Shown piece by piece: positions 1 to 13,361 of a stretch of 64,000 bases of DNA (positions are counted from its first letter, which is position 1; each line of letters opens with the position of its first letter). The translations under genes were made by a program, and so were the position numbers. The DNA comes from Marisa cornuarietis (lineage: Eukaryota; Mollusca; Gastropoda; Architaenioglossa; Ampullariidae), in the NCBI GenBank assembly GCA_004794655.1, contig SMMW01000001.1, forward strand, positions 16,218,501-16,282,500. Direction: 5' to 3'. The notes below the pieces were generated by a model. The model saw only the letters and a list, made by a program, of their open reading frames with translations, searched no databases and was not told where the DNA came from.

Positions 1-379
1 AAAAGGTAATGGGTGCAAATAAGAATTTGCATCTGTTTTCTTGGTTTTCTGGAACACGTGTTCTGAAATGTAGCCCCAGAAGAATAACCCAAAGGCCTTC
101 GAAAAATTCAACTAACGGAGGTTGGGAGCCGAAAAGTCTTGAGTTGAGGAGATGTAGAATACATTGGTCTTATGGGAATTCGGATGGGGACTAACGAGTA
201 ATTTGACATGGGGAAGGTCGACAATGAGGTCCGACTATATATATATATAAGAACACTGTTCACTGAAGCCAACTAAGTATATGTATGCACTCAGCTCTAT
301 ATTGTTAGCACACGAGCACCTGTAAATCTTATCTGTAATTGCCATTGCAGATTAATGAAGTTGTATATATGATATTTAC
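1..379. other. Intron of the DHX57-like gene; nothing further recognised
   Basis: This is the intron 3' of the DEVH exon on the minus strand. It contains a short (TA)n run near 235-250. I see no exon here that would continue the helicase. Confidence 0.5.
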
Positions 380-3300
380 CTCTCCTCAGACCGTTCATGA
401 ACTTCATCCACAATCAGATGCGTCACATCAGACAATGAAGAGTCACCCTCCAGCCTCCTCAAAATGATCCCAGTTGTACAGAACAGTAAGCGTGTTGCAG
501 CTGACTAAAAGTAATGTTTTTAAATGTGGTTGAAAAAACAGCATAGTTCTCAAATGAGTAGACTTAAAAACTTCTAACTTAAACTAAACAAATAAAGAAG
601 ATAGCTAACGCTAAAATAAAGCAATCACATTTAGGAGAGCATGTTAAAATGTAGACTAACAAGAGTTTCCATGGAAGTTTTAGATGCACACATATATATA
701 TATATATGCATCAGCAAGTGGGGAGGAGGGGAAATGGTGTTTTATGCCAAACCAGCAACTAAGGCTATATCACAGCAAGGCAGCCAGCCCTGTAAACAGA
801 TGACACATGCAGAGAAAGAACAGCGTGCCCTGACAAAAACAGAACCCAGGAGAGCCAACCTTCACTGTACTGGTGACAGGTGCTAACCATTTCACCACCA
901 GACTGCCCACATGCATCATAAAGGGGAGGTTGGAAAGTTCACAGAAAATTATTTTAAAATGACACCACAGTTTTTTTTTCATGCCACAGTCCAAAAGTAT
1001 GTTTATACACTACCAATTTCAATGCATTTCTTCAGCCTTTATCAGCTGTTCCACTATTTACTGCTTCAATGATCTCTTCCCTGTTAGCCAACAACTTTCC
1101 AGCAGTGACTGCTTTCAAACCACAAGGGAAATGGTAAAGCAATAGTGACCATTCTTTTCTGCTTCATAGAAAAAGACACTCGCTCACGACAGTGATCTCA
1201 TTGTTTCACATCTTCATTTTTTTTATAGGTCAGCAAACATCACCAGTCAAACTGGGCACATGTGCTCAGGTTCCTAAAAAGTATTGTCATAAAAATTCCA
1301 CAGACTTTCTGACCTCCTCTCATACCATGCTGACATGCTACGGGTGACTGAGGTTTCAATACTTCATTTTTGATACTTACTGGGATTCTCATTCATACAC
1401 AAACTGTTTTTTTAATCTTTATGTTCTTTCTCTCTAGTTGACAATCATGCATTTAATTTTAACTTTTTTTTATAATAATTGATCATTAACTATTTTTTAT
1501 TACATTTCCACACTGCTTGACCATTGAATGTCATGTTCAAAGCACAAATAAGCAATTCAACTTCAAAAAAACAAACTCTTGTCAAGGTAATCTTTCCTCA
1601 CCTGTACACTCTCCAAACGAATCTGGTAACCGACAGAATTACCTAGCCTCTCAATTCGTTCATAAGCAACACGTTCTGCTACTGCAATGGCAGATATGCG
1701 GCGGGGCTGTGTGCAAACAATATTGCACAGACGAAGATCTCGCATCTGTAGGTGTTTATCAAGGATAAACTGTGGCACTTGAGTAGTTTTACCACACCTG
1801 TTATGGATAAAAAGAATATGATGATGATGATGATGTCAATTTATATTGCGCAGGTATCCATTCAAAAGAATGCAGCGAAAACAGAAGAGAAGAAAAAAAA
1901 TAAAACAACAGGAAAGTAAAAAATAATAAAAACAGAAATGATGCTAGGTTGTTTAAGTCTGTCTTAAGTAAACAAATGAGTCTTCAGTCTTTTCCGAAAC
2001 ATGGTTGCTGATGTGATGGTGGAAAGCGACGATGGCAGAGCATTCCACAGCTTAGGTGCCACGTTTTTGAAGGCCCTGGCTCCAGTCCGCTTCTTGTTTG
2101 TGTCTTCCACTGCAGGGAGACAGAAGTGTGACTGGGAGCCAGAGCGCAGGCTACGTGACGGCTGGTAAGGAGGAACTACCTCTTGTAAATAGTCAGGAGC
2201 AGTTTTGAACATGCAGGACTGTGCAATCGAAAGCACTTTGTGATCAATGTGCTTGTTCACTGGGAGCCAGTGAAGGCTCTGTAGGATAGGGGTGATGTGC
2301 TCAGTGGATGACTTTGCACGGATGACAATCCTGGCGGCTGTGTTTTGAACTCTTTGGAGTCGATCTAACTGCGTAGCAGGTATACCCCATGATGCACTAT
2401 TGCAGTAGTCCAATCTTGATATGATGGTAGCCACAGCAAGTGAGTTGGCAGCAGCCGGAGTCAGCATGGGCCGTAATCTACCTAAAGTCCTCAAAAAGTA
2501 GTAGGATTTTGCCACAACAGAGCTAACATGGTTGCACATGGAGAGCTCTGCATCAATAAAGAGCCCTAGGTCCCATAATTTGATGATATAATTTAAGTTC
2601 ATTATTTTTAAAGCCACTCTACATGACAGAATGTTTTATATATCAACCAGTTTTTACAATCGTACAGCAGATCACTAAGCTATCTAATCTCATGCTTTCT
2701 ATTTTCTGGTACTGCGTCTCATTCTCCGTGTATCTCAGCATCTACACACCCACACAGCCATTGTAAAAAGACAATAGAGAAGCTCCTTACTATCAATAGT
2801 AGGAACTGCAAAGATATCCATAAGGTTGCAAAATAAAGAGTATCCTCTCTGTGTGCTTGACAAGCTCCGTGAGCTCCAAATAATCCTTCTTCACAAGCTC
2901 CGGGATTCTGCTTGCACTGTCTTCCATAAGCAAAAAGGTGATTGTACACCATTGCTCCTTGAAATATAATGGCAGCCATTTCAGGCTCACCTCATCCACA
3001 GAGTGGCCACATTGTGCCATCATCTTCATGGTCAGGCTCCAGGTTCAGATCTCGTCTCGGGAACGCTGTCCTTTCTCAATATATGTGGCATCTGTTTACA
3101 GAGCTAGCTGCCTTGCCATGATATAGCCTTACTTGCTGATGGCATAAAACACCAAACCTCCCTCCCCTCCCTCCCCACCTTCATAGTCCGGCCCTAGGAT
3201 ACCTGTCTGAGATGTTCACACCCTAGCCTCCAAATCAATCGCTTTGTACTACCCAAGAGACCTCCTGCATATGCCTCACATGAGAAAATAGCATATCTGG

Positions 3301-6300
3301 GCACCATGCCTTTTCCTTGTCTGGCCCTGGTGTCTGGAATCTTTTGCCCCGATCACTTAATACAGTGATTATCTTCAAAGCTTTAAGGGCTGGCCATAAG
3401 ACCTACAATTTTTGTGCATATCTTCAGTAGCTGATCCAGTTGCCTCCCCACTTTCCTTGCCATCTCACCCTTCAATTTCCACCCCTACCCACCCAGTTTT
3501 GTATACTGAAGTAGCTGCTTTCTACTGGTGCCATTGCAGATTCAGGTCACAGTCAGGCAGGGAAATGTGCTATGTAAATGCATCATCATCATCATCCTCA
3601 TCATCATCACAAAATAAATTACTAAATCATTACAATGTTACCTAAAATCATGATAATCCTTTATACCTGTAAACCCCATCTCTCTATCATCAACAAAAAG
3701 TGCCAGCATGCATCCAACTGACCCAGTCATTCCACTTATAACCACCACTTGGTTCTCTTCAATAGCAGCAAGCACCTCATCCTGATAATCCCATGTTGGC
3801 AGCTTCTGTCGGTCTGCTATTCGCCTCTTATATGACTGGTTGGACTACACAAAATATTGTATAACTCCATCAAAACTTGTGATATATTTCGTCTGCACTA
3901 AAAGATCTGTAAACAATATCTGCTACCCTGGTCATCTAATATCTAAGCAGTGGTAACATTATGTTAGTAAAATATACTGATTTTCTAAATTGTTTCATCA
4001 GCAACAAAGCCATAATGAAAGGGAAGTCGAATTGTACATTTGGTGATCCTGATTATTATGTGGAACCTTAATTTTAGGCAAAATAGGAACAAATATACCT
4101 ATGCCACTTATTTTTAAGCAATAAAACCAGTCTGTACTTACTGCTTTCATTCTGAAGTCTTCCTTTAGCTTCTTGTTCTGCTTCAAAACATGAGCTTGTT
4201 TTTCCTGCAAAGAAGCCTGACAACTCCCTGTTACATTATTCATCGGTTTCTCCCATGCAGATTTTGCAGAACTACGTCGTGGATCAGGTTTGTCTGAACC
4301 TTGGTCATCATCTTCTTCTACTCGTACTTCCTTTCTCTTGACTTGTGAACTGACCAGGCCATACCCTTTTCTTGAGCTCTGTTCACTCAAAACTGTCTTA
4401 TCTCTCCTGTAACTTGGTCTGCCATTTCCTAAACTTGTTTTGGCAAATGTCTTTGTGGTGCAAGGCTTGGCACCCACATCTGGTGAAGATAACCCCATCT
4501 CATAATGTGCAGATAGAGAGGATGGATCAGCCAGCGGAGAAGGCGGCATTTCTAACAATATCTGCAACTGTTCCGAATTTTCTAGAAAACTGACCAATGA
4601 GTAAATGGCTGGCTGATCCTCATCAGCCATCTCCTGTGCACACTTCATGAGAAAACGAGAAATATTCAAGCATGAATAGGGCGGAATCCTTCCCACAACA
4701 GAAGAGAAAGCTAGCAATGGTGCTTCCTTGGGGTAAAGGTTGCCAGTTGGGAAGCGAATTTCTAGCACAAATAGACTGTCTGCTAGAGGGCCCTGCAGTT
4801 CTTCCGATTTCTTGGACACACTGAGTTCTCTCACATGCTGATTCTTGCATCTGTCACCAAAGCGACACATCCCCTTTTTGTAAAATTTGCAGACCTCTTT
4901 CACACTCTTCACCTCCTTCACAAAACCTGAGTAAGCAGATGTAGCACCACTCCCTCCAAAATTTAATAACTGCTTTAATTCTGGCAGGTCCAAGTGCAAA
5001 ACCCACACTCTGTTAACTAGCCTTTCCACAAAGCGGTGTTCAAAAATAGACTGAAGTGCCATTTTTTCTTCCTCTCGCAGTGCCCAGATATCTTCTGGAA
5101 TTTCAGTTTTCCCATCTGAAAGTGGTGAGCTTGAATTCAAGTTTGGAGCACCATCCAGACTCTTAAGTTCTGTTAGCAGATATTCAAGAGCTGCTCCCAA
5201 ATCACCATCACACACTTGAATCGCTTCCTGACAAAGAGAACGGCTGAAGCCACACCTAGAATGTAAAACAGATCAAACTGAGTTAAAAAAGCTAGCCATG
5301 GTGCATCCTTATAGCCAAGATGTTTTTTCTCTCATACATGCAAGGAAAGATGCTTGATTCCGCATACATCCACCCACACACCCACATACACAAAAGACAT
5401 TGACACTATCCCCCTTTCTCCTGAAAATAAGATCATCAAATACCTCTCAAGCTTTAGAAGAACAGGTAAATTGACATCTGCGGAAATAATAGTTGGTGCC
5501 TGTGTGGAAGATTCCTTAGGTTGGATATGTGATAGAAATGTGCCATCACTTTCTACAGTTTGTGACGCCTTAGTCTGCCAATATTGCTCATCACTGCGTG
5601 TGTCCAGCTCATCACACTCTGAGTCACTGAAACAGGGAATGTGAAAAATAAATTCCTTCAAAAATATTATCCCTCTATTGTATACAGCTTTTATCCTCTC
5701 AAAAAAGCCTGATGTTTCTTTAAAAAGACCACCTTTCCTAGAAATGAGTGCACAAGTACTCCTTTTAAATGCATCAACAGGATGAGTGTATTTCCAACAT
5801 TGTTAATATTAACACTTATTAGTTTAAATCACAAAAAGGTAAACAGCCAGGGGTTCCACAGTCTGGTGGCCACAGGGGCAGTGAATGGTAGGGGTTAGCC
5901 ATGTCTAGGCTACTGTCACCTGTCACAACAGCTGTAAATCTATGGTTTTGGTGGTGGGGAGAGAATTGGTGTTTTACGCCAAGCCATCAGCTAAGGCTAT
6001 ATCACTGCAAGGCAGTCAGCCCTGTAAACAGATGCCACATACAAAGAAAGAACAGCATGCCTGAGATGAGAGCTGAAACTAGGACAGCTGACCTCACTGT
6101 ATTTGTGACAGGCGCTAACTGTTACGCCACAGGACTGCCTACTCCCTATGGTTTAAAGAGGTGGGGGTATTGTTGCATTTTGGCACTGAATTTAATTAAA
6201 TAAAGAGTAAACTGGGGGTTCAGCAAGCCAACAATGTAGCTGAATGACTTGCTAGTGGTAACTCATGGGACACTTTTTGATGTTCACATCATTGGTAGGA

Positions 6301-7267
6301 GTTTAAGTAAGTTTAAGTGATTAAGGTATGTGGGTTGTGAAACCTAGATAATGCGCTTTACTTGCCTCTGAAAATGTGGACTGTTTTGTTTGAAACAGGG
6401 TTTTATTGTAATGTACAAGTGTTGCGTGAGATTAGTTGTGTGACAGTTGGTACTAAGGTCCATGACGCTATCGTCTGGGAGAAAGGAGTGCCTTGCATCA
6501 TAGTCAGCTAGACCAGAGTTCATTTTGAAATTTGAAAATATGGGTAAAAAATCATTATCCTGTGCTGCAGTGTACAAAAATATGTGCATGCATGCACACA
6601 CACTCAAACATCAGCCAATAAAAATCAAATATATATAATCATGTCCAAGATAAACTTAAATACAACTGTATCAGCATCACAGACTGATTTACACTCACGA
6701 GTGAACACTGTCATCATCACCATCACGAAGACTCTTGAGCACATCATGCACCATTTTCTGATTCTCTGTTGTCATGTGTAAGTGCTGTAATTCAGCCTTG
6801 ACCTTAGGTTCATGATTTCCTGTCGCAGGGGTTATGTTCCCTGTTTGAGCATGCTGACCTCTGCCACGACCACGGGTTGTCCTTTTGACAAGAACGGTGG
6901 GGCACTATACTGTACAATTTTGCAAATTATAATACTTATCGTTTTCCAACATATCATTATATATACAATAAATTTTGTCTTAAGCACCCACGAGGATTCA
7001 ACATAAGCCAGAACGCAACATTTGTCCATTCTAAGTGGATTATTAAGTTTTAAAACTGAAAGGACACTTCACTCACGGCTGTCCGGTGGGTATGGGCCGA
7101 TCTCTGCCTGTACTGTTTCCATGAAGTACTGGGCCATCCATCAACTCATCAAGATCAAAATCACCTTTTCTGCTGTGGCCACCATGATGAGTCCCATGAC
7201 CTCGATTGTGACGCCCTCCTCCTCTGTTTGGTTTCCCCCGCCTCTTTGCTATATTTCTTCGATCCAT
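380..7267 (-). CDS. DHX57: DHX57-like DEAH/DEVH-box ATP-dependent RNA helicase, 5' seven coding exons (3' part off the window)
   Basis: Coding exons in transcription order are 7267-7077, 6881-6699, 5626-5444, 5255-4142, 3844-3723, 1797-1602 and 504-380. All have GT/AG borders and the phases join exactly, giving 704 codons plus two bases. The N-terminus is Gly/Arg-rich (RGRGRG). A UBA domain follows at about 185-225 ([13 protein letters not shown]), then a CCCH zinc finger at 308-326 (C-x7-C-x5-C-x3-H) and an RWD domain at about 329-421. The helicase core then begins with motif I, GMTGCGKTT, near 595-603, split by an intron inside GMTG|CGKTT. TQPRRIS lies at about 627-633 and DEVH at 696-699. 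This order of UBA, CCCH, RWD and DEAH helicase is specific to DHX57, whose family members are about 1,380 residues, so roughly half is present. Helicase motifs III-VI and the C-terminal domains must lie to the left. The start is the first ATG of the Gly-rich exon; extra 5' UTR exons cannot be excluded. Confidence 0.93.
717..912 (-). mobile_element. tRNA-derived SINE, copy 1
   Basis: Read on the minus strand, the element starts with a tRNA-like head containing the A-box match TGGTGAAATGG. A body follows with the shared phrases 'cagggctggctgccttg' and 'tgatatagccttagttgct'. Three related copies lie at 3030, 5950 and 17455. It sits in the DHX57 intron before the DEVH exon. The family name is not assigned. 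Confidence 0.7.
1815..2617 (-). mobile_element. CR1/L2-like LINE fragment: C-terminal part of the reverse-transcriptase ORF and 3' end
   Basis: An open stretch of 217 codons (2617-1964) carries phrases of the C-terminal region of CR1/L2-type LINE proteins: [36 protein letters not shown] and a final LKTHLF. Past the stop, the 3' end has GCGCAATATAAATT followed by (CAT)n, the usual tail style of these elements. The catalytic RT core is missing, so this is a 5'-truncated dead copy. It is inserted in a DHX57 intron in the same orientation as the gene. Confidence 0.8.
3030..3165 (+). mobile_element. tRNA-derived SINE, copy 2, 5'-truncated
   Basis: This copy is on the plus strand. A clear B-box match GGTTCAGATCT lies near 3043, followed by the shared body: gcatctgtttacagagct, gctgccttgccatgatat, and the ending taaaacaccaaac. 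The A-box half of the head is absent. Confidence 0.65.
5950..6150 (-). mobile_element. tRNA-derived SINE, copy 3
   Basis: This is the same family as the copies at 717 and 17455. On the minus strand the head reads GGCAGTCCTGTGGCGTAAC and GTTAGCGCCTGTCAC. The body ends near the phrase TGGCTTGGCGTAAAACACC. It lies in the DHX57 intron between coding exons 2 and 3. Confidence 0.7.
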
Positions 7268-8907
7268 GGATATGGTCTGAGAAAGTAATTTTTCTGAGCA
7301 CTGCTATGGTTTGGACAATGACATGCTTTGTCACATATTCCTTTACATTAATCATTAACCAATAAAAATTAATTATTAAAAAAATAATTAAGGATTTATA
7401 GATTTAATGTAACAGTGCAATCTGTATTTCTAGAAGACGTGTGACACTATGTTAAGGTGCTTGAACAGATAAAGGCATTGGGTACGATCCCATTGAATAG
7501 AGAGGAGTGGAGCTGACCAAGCAGACTGAATAGAGGTGAATGGGACAGTTGTTCATAAACTGCCTTAAAGGTACCAGTTAAAAGGAATATCTTAGCTTTT
7601 GCATCATTTAAAATTAGGCAAATAAAGCTATTTATTGGTGTCACATGAACCCTCCAGAAATAAGTACTGCATGTTTATCCAGTGTGCTACTCACATACCC
7701 TAAAAACTTAAAGGCGGCGGAAAAACTTATTTGTTTTCTCACAAACTGAAAATACCCCTACAGCTACTACCACCACTATTGTTTTCATCGTTAGCAGGAA
7801 GAAAAGATACTGTAGCTTCTCCCCATGCGAAAAATGCTACTCTATCGATCATTATTAGTCAGATGTTATCCGAACTGAAAATAAGCACGCGCTGCATTAA
7901 AAGCCTCTGGCTGTTTCTCGATAGAAACACAGAAGAAAAAAAGGCTGGCTATTAAATTAAGAAATTACATCTGATATCTACTAAATAAAATATGTTTCAA
8001 CCTACAATTCAAAAACATATACTTGACAATCCTACTAACTGAAGCTTGCATCTGAGCTGGCAAAAAGCAGACAACCGGATGTAAGCCAGTTCCAGTTAAA
8101 ACTATTTTCACTCTGCAAGAGATCTACTTCCTACATCACCATAAACTACAAGCAGCGCTTCATATGTACAAGAAGATAAAGACTTTGTTTATAGATTTTA
8201 ATATGATTACAGTATGAAAAATTGAATTGATAATTTGGCGGTACAAAATTAATGATCCTAGGTAATTTACGGTGAATGCATCAACTTACGTAGTATTGGA
8301 AATGGCATATCATCACTTATGCTTATTTACAGAATTCCGTATCGTCGTCCTCATGATTACCATCACCACTGTCCTAATTTTTCTTAACATAGAATGAAAT
8401 AAGTCTTCATCTCACATGGGTTTCTTCCTTCACTCTCGCTAAAACCACCGTAACATATATTTGCATTTGCCAAACTTTACAAATGATACACGATGTGGGT
8501 TTTCAGCTCGACATGCACTTATACCGTTTAATCCATGGGGGTGTACATAATTTGTCGTGTTATTTTGTATTAAACCTGTCATTTTTTACGGTGCCGTCCC
8601 ATGAATGACACGTTATATGTGGAAGGGAAAGTAGGGTGCAGTACAAACTCTGAAGAATTAAATAGTGTGCACTTTTTTCACATAACTGTGCGTACATAAT
8701 CATATTCCAGCACATTTGTATACATCCATCACTTATGTAAAATTGTTGAATATCTGATTTTCAGGTGTATTTATCATGTGGCAAAAGTGCATCTATAAAG
8801 TTTCATATTTGTCTCAACCCAGGCTGCAGACATGAACTCGGAGGCACAACCGCAAGATACCTCTTTTGTTTTACCCCTAAAGAGCTCCTTCGCCTGTTGA
8901 CCTCAGA
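7268..8907. promoter_or_regulatory. Divergent intergenic region between the DHX57-like and methyltransferase-like genes
   Basis: About 1.6 kb separates two start codons that face away from each other, so both promoters should lie here. An in-frame TAA at 8878 precedes the plus-strand start at 8908. I recognise no TATA box or other promoter element with certainty and no repeat family. The region is AT-rich with short, unremarkable open frames. Confidence 0.45.
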
Positions 8908-11900
8908 ATGCACTCTTCAGGTGTACGTACTGCACGTAAAATGATTTCACGACGCAAGAAGCTGGTTATTACACTGCTATGTGTCGGCAGCTTGTGCTAT
9001 GCAGGTGTGCAGATCATGCGTTATCATGAAAACTTTAGTCCCTTGCAGACGCTGTCAAGTGCTGAAAGCGAGGCTCAGCGCCTTCTCAAGTTTATTACAT
9101 CTTATCATTACCAGTGCAATGCAACTTTGCATAGTTCTAACTATTCAGACTGGGCGATATGTACTGAACCAGATGTAGGCATCAGCACTGAGTCTACTAA
9201 GGTCAAAACTGCCTACTCTGTTGGGTGAGTCAAATTTTATTTTTCACATGAGCATTCATCTCATAATGTATGTAAAAACAAAAATGACAGGACATTTCAT
9301 TCTCCTTTTTTTATGCCATACCTAATTAATGAACACATTCCTTTTAAAACTTGTTGTTTCGCAAAACATTTGTCTAGCAAGATTCACAATGTAGCATGGC
9401 TGAATGAACAAACAATGTTAAACCAAACCAAGACTGCACATGATAAACCGTTTTTAAATGTAAAAAAAGAAAAACTTCTCGGGTTTTATTTTTCCTTTCT
9501 TTCTGCAGCCCGCTTCCTGACTACAGCTTTGAAACCCAGCTGTTGCGAAACTTGTCTGTCCAGCAGTTCATTTTCCTACATGATTCTTTTGCCCCAACAC
9601 CACCAGTGCTGCTTCAGCTGAACAATACCAGCATATTTCATGCTACATTAGTACCTAACGACCCTTCAGACTTTGGCCGCAACTCATATGACATGCATAC
9701 AATTAACAGCATGATGGCCAAGCTGAAGCACCATCATGTTGACCTGCTCAAGATTGAGAGCCTGCAGGACATGACAATATCATTTGAAATGTTGTATTTC
9801 ATGGTCAAAGATGGGATCATTTCTCGATTTCAGCAACTCCATGTGGCAATGGAAATTGGTAACCTTTCTGTGTTTACATTTGTAACCAGATTAAAAACAG
9901 ATTAGAGAAGTATATATAACAAATTTGAAAGTCATCATCTTAAGCCCACTGTTTTTATTATTTTTTATCTTTACTGGACAGAGCTGTTTGCACTGACTGT
10001 CACTGGCACACAAACCACTTATGATTTTTGTACTATTTGAAAACATTTTCTTTGTGACTTCTGCTGGTTTCATGAGTTTTATGGCACACATTCTTTTAAA
10101 ATAACAATTGCACTTTGCTGTAAAGCAAAATTGCAAGCAGTCTGTACATAACTCACCTCCACATTTTTTGTTACCATATAAGTTATAAAAGAGGCATCAG
10201 GACCTTTCTGCACTTTATTAACAAAGCTGACTTTAATTCCTTTCCTCTGAGAAAATCACAATTTTATAGTATTGCACAGAAGACTGGGATCATTGAGCAA
10301 GGAATATCTAAATTTCCCAGCTTTAAGAAGAGTCATGCATGTGTTTTCAACAATAATTTTGCCTGCTATATGCATACTTCTGACTTTGACATTAGCACTT
10401 TCTGCATGCAATCAGCAAATAAATGACAATGACCAGCTTTATTGATCCCAGTGAGCAGTTATTCTCAGAAAGTGTGCTCAGATAAAAAATAGACAAAAAC
10501 AAGTGGTAGTTACAAGATAAAGATAAGGGCAAGATATTGGAGTAGATTTTGTTCTTCTTTCAGACAAAATTGATGATGACTACCTATATGGATGGTATAA
10601 AACACTGTACACCTTGTTCCACTCAGGAGGGTTTCGCCTCTATCACACAGCATCATCTAGTCCACTGTGTTTGCAAGTCACCATGATGGAGTCCTGTCGC
10701 TACTTCATGTCATGGCTTCGTAATCCAGGACCACGCAGTTTTCTGCTCTACCCACCTGCCATTGATGGTGAACTAGATGTTTTCCCTTTTAAGGGGAAAT
10801 ATTTCATGTTTTACACTTCCAAACCTTTTCCTGCAATTTAAATAGAAAAGCTGACTGCTGACTGCAGTTTAGTGCAGAAAATTAATGGAGAGGCTAACCT
10901 CAATGATCTGTAGACTAGACACAGTCATGCAAACTAAATTTAACTTAACGATTGTATTCATGAATCCAAATGCCCAGTTTGTATTTTCTATCAGTTATTT
11001 ATCAACCACCAGAATTAAACTTTAACCAGAGTCAGTGGCTAGGATGACATAATCAGTCAGTCACTATGGTATTATGATAGTAAACCCAGTCCAAGCTCAT
11101 ATTCCATATTGCTAGATATGATATTGGTTTCATTTTTAACTAACAGGATTTCTGACTAAAAGAATAGAGACCTCAGAAAAGTAGATAAGTATTGAGACAT
11201 TTGCTCAAATAAAGCATATTTTGTTTATCATTCTGTTTCACAGGATCTCAGGAGTATGAAGAACAGCGACTGAAAGATTTTCTAGAGCTACCAAGATTGC
11301 AAGAGGACGACATCATTTCTGTGTCCCTTTCATCTACAGCCACTCTTCCCCTGTTCCGCCAGATTCTCATGTCAGGAACAGAGGAGTGTAACATCTTGGT
11401 GTTTACGTGAGTTATGCATAGTCTCTTGAAGTTTATCATTTCTGTGAAACTTGTCCTCCACTTTTAATATGGCCACAGACATAGAGCCTACAGCATGGTA
11501 AGACTTACAAAATGGATGTGGATAATTTAAGAGAAAAAGCATTTTATGTCATTGGACAAAAAGAGAACATTATAGAACATTTCAGCAACTGATATCATGT
11601 TTCAGTATTGTTAGATATTAATTATTTAAGTTTTCAAGAAGCATCTGTTGTTGTGCCCTAGCCCTTAATCTTTTTATTTAGAAAGTTCTTAGGCAAGTCG
11701 TTGTTCTCAGTGGCTAAAGGTTTTGCATTGCCAAACCTTCAGCAAATATTGCTTCCTGCACTTCTTTTTCTGAAACAGCTTTTAGAAACTACCAGCTTAA
11801 TTTTATATTCATATCCACATTCTGATGTAAACCAGAGCATCTCAACATACCGGTTATGCAAATTACAGGCCTGATCATGCCTATCCACTGAAAGCACATG

Positions 11901-12946
11901 TCTCAGCATCACATATCACGTGCACCATCATACCAATCAGTCAGGGTGAGAGTCGGATCACTGGGCTTGGTAATCCCGCAGAGCTAACCTTCCGCTCAGA
12001 AAGGTAAAAGCAGTTTAATTCAGCTTAAAACACATATTTGCCAATTAAACTGGCAACCAAAGCTTGTGAAATCTGTATTTTTGTGTGGCAATTTATTTGT
12101 TTTCTTTGTCTGCTTTTTAGCAAAATGTTTTAAAAATCCTTATCCAGGTTGCATACAGCTTATTATGCAGAGTTATTAATCTGAATGCTGTTTAGTGTTC
12201 TCTGGCTGGTATCTCAAAAAGAGCTTTGAGAACTCTGATGTTTTATGAAGCAGTTATGTCATAGTAAATAGTTATGCCACAGTGCTGATGAACAGTATGA
12301 GTAATGTACACAGTGTTCACTGACTGTAGAGAGGCCAGGCTACTTCTGCCTGCATGGTTTAATCATTGCTCAGCATACTCATTAAACTAAGTAGCAAGAG
12401 ACATGACAACAACGACACCTGCAACTTTATTTCAGGGATCCAAAATTGAAAGGCCGAAGCATGAATCTGGTGGATGTGCTGGCTCATTACCTGTCCCCCA
12501 AACAGACCAGCATTGCCTACATTAATCTTGTTCACGGTACCTGGCGCTTTATGACCCCTTTTCTGGACTCAGGTGCATTGCAGGTGAGTGTTTTGAGTTG
12601 GGGCCACATCATTTCTTGACTGTAGTTTTGTCTTTGAGTATGTTCATGAGGTAACAAATTCAAGTCAGCGACTTTGTCATCTAATGTACTTATATTCTTT
12701 ATATATATATATATATTTTATCTCCAGAAAATCAACCAGCTAGTGTTGATAACCAACATATTCAAGAGCAGTTCTGGATACAGTGAAAAGCATGCAGCTT
12801 CAGTTCTTCGGCTTGAATACAGCGAGCTTCAGCGTATTCTTGCCTATGGAATGACAATGATAGAGGCTGTGCCTGCTCCAGAAGAGTCTCTTCACTTTCA
12901 AAATGATGGAGATTGGTGGAGATTGACTTTCATAAGGAAAACTTAA
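8908..12946 (+). CDS. METTL24-like (Methyltransf_22) type II membrane protein with two tandem methyltransferase-like halves
   Basis: Exons are 8908-9224, 9509-9858, 10564-10767, 11244-11406, 11869-12003, 12436-12583 and 12728-12946. All have GT/AG borders and compatible phases, and they encode 511 residues. The start is the first ATG after an in-frame stop at 8878. A basic stretch (RRKK) and a hydrophobic segment at about 18-36 suggest a type II signal anchor. The first half holds YSVG then DYSFE, and later LKHHHVDLLKIES and a stretch ending LHVAMEI, followed by HSGGFRLYH. This is the layout of the METTL24 / Methyltransf_22 family. The second half repeats the plan weakly, with LVDVLAHYLSP, IAYINLVHGTW and INQLVLITNI aligned to the same strands. 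METTL24 itself has one such domain and about 366 residues. Substrate and activity are unknown. The assignment to this superfamily is from motif recall and not from a search. Confidence 0.78.
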
Positions 12947-13355
12947 TCATCTGTGGTGTTCATTCAAGTGGCAATTGCAGTAATGCACATAACTAATGGC
13001 ACACCAAGGTTTATTTTTCTTGGAGGGAAAACTGGTGCGGTTGGCTGCATCATCAAGAAAATTTAGTCTTGACGTGATGGCATGCTTGATATCTCCAGAC
13101 ACTGAACGAATGGCTTGGCAACTTTCCTGAGGACAAAGCCTTGAACTCAATACAGATAACAAAAGCATAATCAGAGGATGTGTGCTTGAAATTGGAAGAT
13201 GAGAATAGGCTTACCTAAAGTCTAGAATGTCTTGCTTTCTTCCATCATTTCTCTGGATTTCTCACATCGTCTTGCTTGAGCTTCTAGACGACTGTTGACA
13301 TGATCTGTCTCGACACATTCCCTGTCCATATTTTACTGCAGTGTGTAGTCATGCA

Positions 13356-13361
13356 AATAAA
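13356..13361 (+). terminator. Candidate AATAAA polyadenylation signal of the methyltransferase-like gene
   Basis: A canonical AATAAA lies about 410 nt after the stop at 12946 on the coding strand. It is a plausible 3' end for the transcript; no expression data are available. Confidence 0.4.

Noticed and set aside
2719..3029. Two overlapping minus-strand open frames in a DHX57 intron
   Set aside because: The flanking DHX57 exons join in frame without them, and neither translation shows a recognisable domain.
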